Source: an uncultured Flavobacteriales bacterium
GTDB lineage: Bacteria > Bacteroidota > Bacteroidia > Flavobacteriales > Weeksellaceae
Assembly: GCA_937973555.1 (NCBI GenBank)
Contig: CALJKL010000075.1
Span: 1 to 7,130, forward strand
Direction: 5' to 3'
DNA: 7,130 nt
Numbering within the stretch: the first letter of the stretch is position 1; every line of letters begins with the position of its first letter. Below the pieces are notes generated by a model. It did no database searches, was not told where the DNA came from, and was given only the letters and a program-made list of their open reading frames with translations. Positions 1 to 6,898 of the stretch are shown here, in pieces. A program made the translations under genes and the position numbers.

Positions 1-908
1 AGAAAAATAGTATTAGATACAGCAGTCCCACCAAATGTAAATGTAACGGCAATATTAGAATTTGCCGGATAAGTATTAGTTAATCTAATGAATAATTGAA
101 ATACATCGTAATCAGAAACATTCAATGTATCGGCTGATGTGAAAGTTATTGTACCTGTAGTAGAATCAGCATCTTTTATATCCTTTGTTCCGTTGTATGG
201 AAAAGTAGTATTATTAAATACAAGGCTTCCACTCAACAACGCTTTTGCTGTATCCCATTCCGGTGGAATAGTAGCTTCATTATAAATAACTGTCCGTGTT
301 ACATCTGCTGGAGTAGTAGCACCTGCATTTACAAGTATATCAGTTAATTCAATTTGAGATAAAGGATCAACTTGTGGTTTTTGAGGGTTCGCATTAGGAG
401 TTCCTGTTAATTTTTTAACTAAGCCAAAAGTATCAACATAAATAACATCTCTTCTTGGCAAAGAAGGATCAGCAGCATTTAATGTTAAAGAACTTGATGG
501 AGAATTATATTGTACATTATTTATACAATAAGTAGCGTTCGTTATCAAAAAAGTTAAATTAGAACTCCATGTAACTATACCACCACTAATTAATCCTGCA
601 CAAGTGGATGGTGCTGTGCTCCCAATAACTTTTATCCATTGACTTAAAGAAGGAGTTCTTACCCATAAATTTCTATCGTTAGTTGTAAAAATTAAACTTC
701 CTGCATATAAATTAGTTTTTCCGTTATTCGCAGCACTTGTATCTACAAATAAAGGTGTTTGATTTAATAAAGCATTAAATAATCCTCCGGGATTATTAAG
801 TATTGTATTGGGATTACTTCCCCCCAAAGGATTTTTATTCGGGAATTGAGCAAAACCAAAAACAATTAAAAAAGAAAAGATAAATGATATAAATATTTTT
901 TTGAACAT
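1..908 (-). CDS. Fibre/adhesin-like protein with signal peptide (3' end outside window)
   Basis: The frame is open from ATG at 908 to the left edge, giving 302 residues with no stop, so the C-terminus is missing. Residues 1-20 form a signal peptide: KK after the first Met, a long Phe/Ile-rich core, then GFA followed by Gln21, a cleavage site typical of Bacteroidota exported proteins. A Gly/Asn/Pro-rich linker follows (22-48). Residues 70-95 (with LWVRTPSLSQWIKV) and 107-215 look beta-rich. The stretch 152-200, with RRDVIYVD, LTGTP, a Pro-rich turn and ILVNAGATTP, resembles from memory modules of Bacteroidota phage tail fibres and baseplate adhesins. Residues 228-302 alternate like a jelly-roll carbohydrate-binding domain (DYDVFQLFIRL). 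The start lies 3 bases after the preceding stop, so it is probably co-transcribed. A cleavable signal is odd for a virion protein. The frame and the signal peptide are clear; the adhesin role is inferred. Confidence 0.85.
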   Translation of the reverse strand, partial: MFKKIFISFIFSFLIVFGFAQFPNKNPLGGSNPNTILNNPGGLFNALLNQTPLFVDTSAANNGKTNLYAGSLIFTTNDRNLWVRTPSLSQWIKVIGSTAPSTCAGLISGGIVTWSSNLTFLITNATYCINNVQYNSPSSSLTLNAADPSLPRRDVIYVDTFGLVKKLTGTPNANPQKPQVDPLSQIELTDILVNAGATTPADVTRTVIYNEATIPPEWDTAKALLSGSLVFNNTTFPYNGTKDIKDADSTTGTITFTSADTLNVSDYDVFQLFIRLTNTYPANSNIAVTFTFGGTAVSNTIF

Positions 909-920
909 TCTTTATTGATT
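908..920 (-). repeat. 13-base element at a start codon, copy 1
   Basis: AATCAATAAAGAA on the minus strand sits immediately before, and ends on the first base of, the ATG of the signal-peptide gene. The same 13 bases occur just before the start of the 231-residue gene (6180-6192). It includes the AAAG purine tract that could serve as a weak ribosome-loading site. The identity is certain. Function is inferred and chance is possible in A/T-rich DNA. Confidence 0.35.
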
Positions 921-1628
921 TAAGTCAATGTATAATGATGACCCAACTTGCCATGTATTTGGTGATATATCTATTTCTCCTGTCACGTTATCCAAAATAA
1001 AAGATATATTATTGCCATAATTAACTAAGCATCCTGCATCTACAAATATTTGACATTTTTGTGAATTTGATTGAGCTAATCCGATTAATTTATTACTTTG
1101 AAATACAGAAGTTCCGCTAACGGGATCATCGGCACTTCCCCCATCTACTGTTCCTATAAGTGGTGGTTTTACTGAGCCACCACCTGCACCATTTATTTGA
1201 TACCAAAAATCATCATCACCTTTTGCTATTACAATAGTTGTTCTTGCTGCAATAGATGTTTGTTGATTACCATTAATATCCAAATAATACTGTCCTCCTG
1301 AAATATTTCTTATATTATCGGTTTGGTTTACTATGTAATATTTATTCCAAATGTTTGGGTTAGTTACATAATCAATTTCACCTTGGCTATTGTTTGTGAA
1401 TATAATTATACATTCATCAGATTCTGTAACATAATTAATATTAGCATCGGTAATAACAGATGCCTTTTGGAAATTTTCTGGATTTTGTTTTAATAGGGTT
1501 GCTAAATTATACCAAGCATTTAAACCAACTTGTCCAGTTATTAACTGACTATTATTTTGAAATATATTGTCATTTATATATTCAATTAAATCATTAATAT
1601 TATTTATTATAATTGGAGGGTTAGGCAT
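912..1628 (-). CDS. Fibre-like structural protein, 238 aa
   Basis: The N-terminus (residues 8-50, with INDLIEYIND and LITGQVGLNAWYNLATLL) is predicted helical and resembles the short oligomerising heads I recall in Bacteroidota phage fibre proteins. Residues 57-147 look like a small beta domain ending in DDDFWYQINGAGGG, a Gly-rich hinge. Residues 156-238 form a second beta unit running from PPLIGTVDGG through DDPVSGTSVFQ and NYGNNISFIL to a final SSLYIDLNQ. There are only three cysteines (73, 192, 200) and no signal peptide or membrane segment, unlike the next gene. The start ATG shares its A with the TAA stop of the upstream gene, which suggests translational coupling. No enzyme motif is visible. 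A fibre, tip or decoration protein is the best guess; the exact role is not known. Confidence 0.88.
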   Translation of the reverse strand: MPNPPIIINNINDLIEYINDNIFQNNSQLITGQVGLNAWYNLATLLKQNPENFQKASVITDANINYVTESDECIIIFTNNSQGEIDYVTNPNIWNKYYIVNQTDNIRNISGGQYYLDINGNQQTSIAARTTIVIAKGDDDFWYQINGAGGGSVKPPLIGTVDGGSADDPVSGTSVFQSNKLIGLAQSNSQKCQIFVDAGCLVNYGNNISFILDNVTGEIDISPNTWQVGSSLYIDLNQ

Positions 1629-1630
1629 TA
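1626..1630 (-). promoter_or_regulatory. Stop/start overlap TAATG (translational coupling)
   Basis: On the minus strand the TAA that ends the 260-residue protein shares its last A with the ATG of the 238-residue protein. No Shine-Dalgarno-like sequence precedes the second start; the bases before it encode KKETK. Re-initiation by the terminating ribosome is the simplest explanation and would keep the two products in fixed proportion. The overlap is seen directly; the coupling is inferred. Confidence 0.7.
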
Positions 1631-2410
1631 TTTAGTTTCTTTTTTCATTTGATTAGAAAATTGAGCAATAAATTGATCTTTTGTGAAAACTCCAAAACGC
1701 TCGCCCAAACGCCACAAAAATTCATTAATCAAATTAGTGTTCCATTCAAAAGGGATGCTGGCATTTGCATCATATACAATTTGATCCCCGGAACCAGTTT
1801 GCGGATTTCCTGAAACTGATCTGTAAACATAAGTAGCTTTTGTTGGCTCTTTATAATAATTCAAAAGTATCACACTAACATTTCTTGGTGCCACTTTAAA
1901 ACCTTTACTGGTTTTAGTTATTTTAGGTTCTGATAATGTTGGTGCTTTGGTTAAACTAGATAAACAATTAGACCATTTACTATTTGGTATTTTTTTTACA
2001 TCATGTTCAACTATACCATTCAAATATCTTTCCACTAATTCGTAATGCTCTTGTTCATCTATCTTTTTATTATTACAAGGAACACATTCTATTCCTTCAT
2101 ATCCTACTGTCTTATTTTGATACACCACTATTGATGCAGATGAATATTGTCCGTAATCAGCAGGATCATCAAATAAACCATAATGTTGATTTGAATTAGA
2201 AACAATACAATTTTTTGTTCTTAAAAAAGGGTATAAATCATCTTGGTTTTTTTCATTGTTTTCAGCTTCTTCTGTTTTAGCATCCCACATTTCAAAACTA
2301 ACATCATTTGCTGAATTTATAAACACACTTGCAGGTGGATACCATCCACCCTGAAATGTATTTACAGTAGATATGAAATTGTTATATAAATCATTTGCAT
2401 CTATCGGCAT
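1628..2410 (-). CDS. Conserved-looking protein of unknown function, 260 aa
   Basis: I do not recognise this family firmly. Unlike its neighbours it is soluble-looking, mixed alpha/beta and charged. Visible landmarks are GGWYPPASVF (21-30), an acidic segment at 43-59 (KTEEAENNEKNQDD), a pair of cysteines in ECVPC (108-112), a helical stretch at 118-136, and a basic-then-beta segment APRNVSVILLNYYKEPTKA (174-192). The last 40 residues (FEWNTNLINEFLWRLGERFG, then FTKDQFIAQFSNQ) look like a helical tail. The layout of a beta strand with YY..P, then a short strand and a C-terminal helix, loosely recalls small structural or connector proteins of Bacteroidota phages; this is memory, not a match. It starts 9 bases after the stop of the 991-residue gene and its own TAA overlaps the next ATG, so it belongs to the same operon. 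There is no signal peptide or catalytic motif. Confidence 0.87.
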   Translation of the reverse strand: MPIDANDLYNNFISTVNTFQGGWYPPASVFINSANDVSFEMWDAKTEEAENNEKNQDDLYPFLRTKNCIVSNSNQHYGLFDDPADYGQYSSASIVVYQNKTVGYEGIECVPCNNKKIDEQEHYELVERYLNGIVEHDVKKIPNSKWSNCLSSLTKAPTLSEPKITKTSKGFKVAPRNVSVILLNYYKEPTKATYVYRSVSGNPQTGSGDQIVYDANASIPFEWNTNLINEFLWRLGERFGVFTKDQFIAQFSNQMKKETK

Positions 2411-2419
2411 TATTCATAA

Positions 2420-5395
2420 TTATGATGGTGAAGCATCTTGGGCTACTATATCAATTCCACCTGAAACATCTACATCCACAAATGTAATTGTATGAGCAAC
2501 ATCATTTATTGATCCAACATACGTACCACTTCCGGTAACTAAATAACAATCTTCTATTTTACCTGTTGGATATGTAAGTACTATTGTTTTATAAACGTTT
2601 GGTGCTGTATAGAAATTAACTACACCGCCTCCAATATCAACTTGTGAAACATTAAATAATACAGTAAACACTCCGCTTACTTCAGATACTACTGATACTG
2701 GCGCAAGATTATTTGTAGTATTATTTGTAAATGTAGAGTTATTGGGTTGTGTAATATCTACTATAACTGGTGCTGTAGTTTGTCCATAATAACCAGTAGT
2801 TTGATTATATACTGCTGTTAATGTAATAGAATAATTTCCATAAACACCCGTTGGCGGCGCAATAGTTATATCAACGCCTGTATTTGTATGTAATGATGAA
2901 ACAAAACCACCATTAGGCAAATTCATATTTACTCTTAATTGTGGCATACCTGCTGGAGCAGCATAAGAAATAATAATGTTTGTTCCATCGAAATAAGCAC
3001 TAAACGCCGTAAATCCATTTGTAGGGAAGCCTGTATTCAATAATACCTCCTGACAAGTTCTGCCATCTGCATATATAGGGGTTATACCTACTAAATATTG
3101 ACCATCATCAATTCCACTTATTGTATAAGGAGAATCTCCGGGTAATACATTAGGAATAGTGGTATATACTGGAGTACTTGTATTATCTATTCTTGCATAC
3201 CTTATGATATTACTTACTGCATCTGGATGAACAAAAGTTACAATTATATCTATAGTATTTGCTGGGCTACCATCTGTAACCTCTATGCTAAGTTGTGTAT
3301 AAGGTGAGCAGAATAATCCTTGCGCACAAGATGTTACAAAAGCACAAAAAGCATTTTTAAAATCAGTATTGTATGCTCCTAATTGAAGTATGGCAAGTCC
3401 AAGTTCTACCGGATTAATACGTGCGCATTGTCCAGCTTTTGTTCCCAATATAAAATCAGACAACTGCATTACTGCTGGTGAAGAAGGGAATACATTTTGA
3501 ATAGCAGCGCAATCTACTCTGCTTAATCCCATAATATAATTAACAGTATCGCATTGTTTATCTAATATTTGAGAGATTAATTCATTTTCGGGCGTTCCTG
3601 CATCAATAGTTATAGTTACCTTTTTTAAAGAAACAGGATCAATATAACATATATCATAATCTTGAGAAGATACCAATTGATTATCTTCTAATGCGCATAT
3701 ATAATCAACAATATTTTGTACTGCTTCATTAGCTGTAATAGGCACAAAACCAGTACAATCAATTGAAATTGTAGATGGTGTTGGGCTGCCACTTACAGTA
3801 TAAAATATTGCACTTAATGAGTTTGTGTTTAGATCGGAAGTAATTTCTATATTACCTGAACCTAGATTTGTAACCACAAAAGTTCCAATTCCTAATGAAT
3901 TTAGATAAGTGGCTAACGCAGGTAAATTAGATTGATTAAACGCAAAGTTTAATGTTATCGGGCCATTATTTGTAGAAATACTATTTAATAAAGCGGTTGC
4001 GGGAGCAGTTGGAATAGATGATAAAGTCCAGATGTAATTACAGGTTGCTGTAAGTTTAAAAATACATTTCCCATCAACATATAAATTACTTGATCCAGAG
4101 CCTCCTGATGAAACTATTGAGTTAAATAAATTAACCAATGTAACATTATCCTGAATAGTGGTAAGAATATCATTGGCTAATGTAGTCATATTTACATTCA
4201 AGCAATAAGTTCTTGTACATCCTTGAGTAGAAGGGGTAACAGAAAACGCACTTGTTTGAATAGTATTACATACTTTGAAAATATATGTTTTATCCTGAAG
4301 CCTAAATTGAATATTATTTCCATTAACAGCCACTTGCCCGGTTATATCTCCACAAACAGGAATGATCTGGAAGTTAAATCCACTGGCAATAGTTCCATTA
4401 TAAGGTTGTATGCCTGATGGAGAACAACAATCACATTGAAAGCCTCCGATTATTTTTATTTCTTCAATTAAAGCTGGTAAGTCAATGCCACATGCAGGTT
4501 GAGTTTTAGCTATCATAGCTAAATTCAACTTACTATTTATTAAAAGTAATTTTTCATTTAATTCTTCTCTATTGGTACAATTACTATCTTCTACTTGTTT
4601 TACTAATTTTTCAACTTCACATACCAATGGGCATAAATCAATATTACAAGTAACAGCAAAACGCTTGCGCATGTAATATCTTATCAATACAGATGAGCAA
4701 TTATCAAATTCATAACTCCATACTCCATTGTAAACATATTCATAATTATCGCTATCGTATGTGATAGGTACTAATGCAGATGAAAAATCACTTACAATAA
4801 ATGGTGCAGGTTGAGTTGTTGTTTGGTCATCGGGATATAAAACTTTTAAAATAGAACTCTCTTGTGTTCCTGCTTCTCCTTGATAGGATGTATTGCTTAT
4901 ATTTTCAAAAAATGCTTGTGCTGTATTGCAATCCAAATTAATAGTAACTGCTCCTACACCAAATGTATTTCTTGAAAGATTAGTATTACCAACTGGCCGA
5001 CATATATTTTGGTAAATTATATAGCTATATACATTACCTATACTATCTTTTGCTATTATTTCTATTGAATATGGTGCTGGCCCCCATTCTATTTGTCCAA
5101 AAGGACGAGGCCAAGGTGCTACTGTATAGTCTGTTGGTACAGGTGATTCATCAGGATTTGGCGTAACGCTGAATAAAGTATAATCAGTCCATACGCCGGT
5201 AATTAAAGGATTATTAATATCCCCTTCTAAGATATATGTTTGTGATGGAGATTTAACTACAAATGTATAGCTAACATTTCCAAGGTTATTCCCGGTTGAT
5301 TGATTTACTAAATCAATTTCTGGATTATTACCAGCAAGATTCCAAGTTGGACAAACTTTTAATAAACTAATATCGGGGCTATTACTAATTACCAT
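2420..5395 (-). CDS. Large Cys-rich mosaic structural protein, 991 aa (putative virion fibre/tail component)
   Basis: No signal peptide or membrane segment is visible, so it probably acts in the virion. The N-terminal 245 residues are beta-rich and Ig-like in texture. Residues 250-324 form a predicted helical segment bracketed by cysteines: C250-x4-C255-x3-C259 before it and CDCC (321-324) after it. Residues 340-550 are beta-rich with paired cysteines (393/398, 444/452) and a GSGSS linker near 432. Residues 556-697 are a helical region with Cys at 567, 583, 615, 629, 657, 684, 690 and 696. Residues 698-790 read as fibronectin-III-like (YTISGIDDGQYLVGITPIYADGR). One or two further beta domains follow, separated by an Asn/Thr-rich linker (884-897). 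In all there are 29 cysteines. The start follows an intrinsic terminator and an A-run; no other in-frame ATG lies close by. A tail fibre, tail hub or head fibre is plausible, but the family is unassigned. Confidence 0.9.
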   Translation of the reverse strand: MVISNSPDISLLKVCPTWNLAGNNPEIDLVNQSTGNNLGNVSYTFVVKSPSQTYILEGDINNPLITGVWTDYTLFSVTPNPDESPVPTDYTVAPWPRPFGQIEWGPAPYSIEIIAKDSIGNVYSYIIYQNICRPVGNTNLSRNTFGVGAVTINLDCNTAQAFFENISNTSYQGEAGTQESSILKVLYPDDQTTTQPAPFIVSDFSSALVPITYDSDNYEYVYNGVWSYEFDNCSSVLIRYYMRKRFAVTCNIDLCPLVCEVEKLVKQVEDSNCTNREELNEKLLLINSKLNLAMIAKTQPACGIDLPALIEEIKIIGGFQCDCCSPSGIQPYNGTIASGFNFQIIPVCGDITGQVAVNGNNIQFRLQDKTYIFKVCNTIQTSAFSVTPSTQGCTRTYCLNVNMTTLANDILTTIQDNVTLVNLFNSIVSSGGSGSSNLYVDGKCIFKLTATCNYIWTLSSIPTAPATALLNSISTNNGPITLNFAFNQSNLPALATYLNSLGIGTFVVTNLGSGNIEITSDLNTNSLSAIFYTVSGSPTPSTISIDCTGFVPITANEAVQNIVDYICALEDNQLVSSQDYDICYIDPVSLKKVTITIDAGTPENELISQILDKQCDTVNYIMGLSRVDCAAIQNVFPSSPAVMQLSDFILGTKAGQCARINPVELGLAILQLGAYNTDFKNAFCAFVTSCAQGLFCSPYTQLSIEVTDGSPANTIDIIVTFVHPDAVSNIIRYARIDNTSTPVYTTIPNVLPGDSPYTISGIDDGQYLVGITPIYADGRTCQEVLLNTGFPTNGFTAFSAYFDGTNIIISYAAPAGMPQLRVNMNLPNGGFVSSLHTNTGVDITIAPPTGVYGNYSITLTAVYNQTTGYYGQTTAPVIVDITQPNNSTFTNNTTNNLAPVSVVSEVSGVFTVLFNVSQVDIGGGVVNFYTAPNVYKTIVLTYPTGKIEDCYLVTGSGTYVGSINDVAHTITFVDVDVSGGIDIVAQDASPS

Positions 5396-5407
5396 TTTTT
5401 TAAAATT

Positions 5408-5439
5408 AAAAAAGGCAATTCTTTTATTAATTGCCCTTT
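5408..5439 (-). terminator. Intrinsic terminator after the 231-aa gene
   Basis: Read on the minus strand, AAAGGGCAATT (5439-5429) pairs with AATTGCCTTT (5420-5411) with one bulged base and an 8-base loop (AATAAAAG). An unbroken run of six T (5413-5408) follows, partly within the base of the stem. It lies 37 bases after the TAA of the 231-residue gene and only about a dozen bases before the ATG of the 991-residue gene. Downstream genes would therefore depend on read-through or antitermination. The T-run lies only on the minus-strand transcript, which fits the gene direction. Confidence 0.8.
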
Positions 5440-5462
5440 AGTTATCATAATCCCCTAAAGGG
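5434..5462 (-). promoter_or_regulatory. Competing hairpin (possible antiterminator)
   Basis: CCCTTTAG (5462-5455 on the minus strand) is a perfect 8-base inverted repeat of CTAAAGGG (5441-5434), with a 13-base loop. Its 3' arm shares positions 5434-5439 with the 5' arm of the terminator stem, so the two hairpins cannot both form fully. A third, small pairing, TCCC (5463-5460) with GGGA (5454-5451), could tie up the 5' arm and free the terminator. This is the geometry of an attenuator. No leader peptide or ligand-binding fold is visible. The pairings are seen; regulation is inferred. It may instead be a single extended terminator structure. Confidence 0.45.
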
Positions 5463-5476
5463 AATATTTTAAATAC

Positions 5477-6172
5477 TTAATCAGTAGGGTATATTCCCAC
5501 ACAAAGGGAATGACCTTCTGCATCATCACTTAATGTTGCTACTAATGTAAGATCATCTGGTGAACTCCATGTTGCAGTAGCCGGTGGGGAAGAAGTACCC
5601 AAAGAACTCCAATTAGAGTTTGCAAATGAAACTAAGGCATTAACATCAGCAACCGGGTCTCCCGTAGGTAATACAGTATCATCAAAACTAGCAACTGCTA
5701 TAAATCCTGCTGATCCCGGTGTTGGTATTCCATATACAGCTTCTAAATCCCCATCATCATTTTGAGCGCATATAATTTGACATGGTGCAATAAAATAAGG
5801 ATCGGGAGTAGGCATTGGCACCGCTGCGTCTCCGCAACAGGTAGCACAAGAATTTAAAAAATTATTCGCATTTTCCACATATACCCACCATGTAGTTCCA
5901 GAGATTTTATCTCTTATTCTTTGAACTATAAAAGAATCAAATGTTGGGGGAGTGCCGATAGGATTAGCGGTATCTACTAGCCTAAATTCTAGCGCATCAA
6001 AAAGGCCATAATCTTTTACAGGAGAACACCAATAAAGAACTTCATCTACAAATACATTTCTACAAGGGATATTTTCAATGGCACCAATAGTTCCTGCATC
6101 AGCATTAAAAAACTGTTGATTGTTCATTTGAACCACAGTACAGGGAATCATTACCGTAGCGATCTGCGCCAT
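5477..6172 (-). CDS. Cys-containing structural-type protein, 231 aa (paralogue of the next gene upstream)
   Basis: The protein is acidic and beta-rich, with no signal peptide and no enzyme motif. The first 105 residues vary most against its paralogue; they contain CTVVQ (11-15) and an aromatic WWVYVE (95-100). A conserved core follows: CATCCGD (109-115), a Pro-rich PMPTPDP turn, IAPCQIICAQNDDGD (128-142) and GIPTP (148-152). After it come DDTVLP (164-169), a Trp-containing segment around 188-202 and a C-terminal LCVGI (223-227). The 224-residue protein just upstream has the same blocks in the same order and at nearly the same spacing, so the two arose by duplication. The start is 29 bases after the upstream stop, in a purine-rich leader (AAAGAAAAGATGA before ATG). 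Abundant small virion decoration or tube-type protein is a guess from context; I cannot name the family. Confidence 0.88.
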   Translation of the reverse strand: MAQIATVMIPCTVVQMNNQQFFNADAGTIGAIENIPCRNVFVDEVLYWCSPVKDYGLFDALEFRLVDTANPIGTPPTFDSFIVQRIRDKISGTTWWVYVENANNFLNSCATCCGDAAVPMPTPDPYFIAPCQIICAQNDDGDLEAVYGIPTPGSAGFIAVASFDDTVLPTGDPVADVNALVSFANSNWSSLGTSSPPATATWSSPDDLTLVATLSDDAEGHSLCVGIYPTD

Positions 6173-6179
6173 TCATCTT

Positions 6180-6192
6180 TTCTTTATTGATT
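6180..6192 (-). repeat. 13-base element before a start codon, copy 2
   Basis: AATCAATAAAGAA on the minus strand ends 7 bases before the ATG at 6172. It is exactly identical to the copy at 908-920. Here the purine run continues as AAAGAAAAG, placing a G/A-rich tract at ribosome-binding distance. It may be a shared translation-initiation element. Confidence 0.35.
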
Positions 6193-6201
6193 GAAAAAAA
6201 A

Positions 6202-6876
6202 TTATCCTACTGTTATTACCATGCAAAGCACATCTGTACCGTCTGCACCTGATTGTGTAACTACCAGCGTAGCTCCACTTGGGTTTGTCCAAGTACCGAT
6301 TGCACTCCAACTACCATTGTTATTAAGGGCGGTAGTTAAAGCAGCTACAGTAGCTCCGGTAACTTGTGGTAAAGCTGTATCATTATAATATCCATTAGCC
6401 GCATACGTTCCGGTATCAGGTGTTGGTGCTGCAAACACTCCGAAATAATCTCCATTATCATCCTGATTACACAAGATTGTACATGGAGCAATTACAGGTA
6501 AGTCCGCAGAAGTAGGCATAACAACGGCTGGTGAAGAAGTGCCACAACAATCAGCAAATTCAGATGCTTGATTATAGTCTACACTTGTTCCCAAAACATA
6601 CACATCGCTTGGGTTATTTGAATTTTGATTAATGATTCTTACAACATGAAATGACTGCGCATCAGGGCTATCTGTTGAACTTGCTGAACATGGTGTATAT
6701 TTAAAGCCTGTGCCAACAATACCAAATGAGGTTTGCGGGGTAGCCCAATAATCACCATCAATAAAACCGCCTGAAGCTGGCGTAGGTATGTTTTGAGTAA
6801 CACCTATTGCTCCAGTTGCACTGTTAATTTGAACTGTGCTTAAATCTTGAATTACTAATGCGGGTATAAAAGCCAT
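6202..6876 (-). CDS. Cys-containing structural-type protein, 224 aa (paralogue of the 231-aa gene)
   Basis: This is the upstream member of the tandem pair. Residues 1-60 include STVQINSATGAIG (13-25) and GGFIDGDYW (36-44), and SFHVVRI (75-81) matches SFIVQRI in the paralogue. The shared core runs DCCGTSS (109-115), VMPTSADLP, IAPCTILCNQDDNGD (129-143) and FAAPTPD (148-154). NDTALP (165-170) and LCMVI (217-221) complete the match. Of its six cysteines, five (110, 111, 132, 136, 218) have a counterpart in the other copy; C63 is private. There is no signal peptide or transmembrane segment. The gene starts 22 bases after the stop of the preceding frame, in an A/T-only-looking leader without a Shine-Dalgarno site. 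Its DNA is visibly richer in G/C than genes further down the operon. A repeated virion component is likely; the function is unknown. Confidence 0.88.
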   Translation of the reverse strand: MAFIPALVIQDLSTVQINSATGAIGVTQNIPTPASGGFIDGDYWATPQTSFGIVGTGFKYTPCSASSTDSPDAQSFHVVRIINQNSNNPSDVYVLGTSVDYNQASEFADCCGTSSPAVVMPTSADLPVIAPCTILCNQDDNGDYFGVFAAPTPDTGTYAANGYYNDTALPQVTGATVAALTTALNNNGSWSAIGTWTNPSGATLVVTQSGADGTDVLCMVITVG

Positions 6877-6884
6877 TGTATGTA

Positions 6885-6896
6885 AATTTTAAAATT
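6885..6896. repeat. 12-base perfect palindrome AATTTTAAAATT
   Basis: This palindrome of A and T only occupies half of the 22-base gap between the partial right-hand gene and the start of the 224-residue gene. Its first 10 bases (AATTTTAAAA) recur on the minus strand at 5398-5407, just before the 991-residue gene. It has no T-run or G/C stem, so it is not a terminator. It may simply be an unstructured A/T-rich leader that favours ribosome entry, as is common in Bacteroidota. Confidence 0.3.
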
Positions 6897-6898
6897 GT

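Noticed and set aside
1984..2199. Plus-strand frame of 71 codons
   Set aside because: It lies wholly inside the 260-residue gene on the other strand, has no leader or partner gene, and its product (Tyr/His/Leu-rich) looks like an antisense reading of A/T-rich coding DNA.
4223..4417. Plus-strand frame of 64 codons
   Set aside because: It is fully antisense to the 991-residue gene, whose frame is unbroken there; no ribosome site or neighbouring plus-strand gene.
32..5267. Four matches to the Bacteroidota promoter core TAnnTTTG (TACATTTG at 32-39, 2479-2486, 4960-4967, 5260-5267, minus strand)
   Set aside because: All lie inside genes, mostly as Thr-Phe-Val type codon runs, and none sits ahead of a start. 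I saw no convincing promoter in the 5396-5476 gap.
2420..5395. Diversity-generating retroelement target or template/variable repeat pair
   Set aside because: Phage fibre genes often carry these, but I see no reverse transcriptase and no long near-identical repeat pair in the window.
5411..5441. The hairpin as a plus-strand terminator
   Set aside because: On the plus strand the stem is followed by TTTAGTTATC, without a proper T-run, and no plus-strand gene precedes it.
6191..6388. Plus-strand frame of 65 codons
   Set aside because: It is antisense to the C-terminal part of the 224-residue gene, whose sequence there is conserved with its paralogue, so the minus strand is the coding one.
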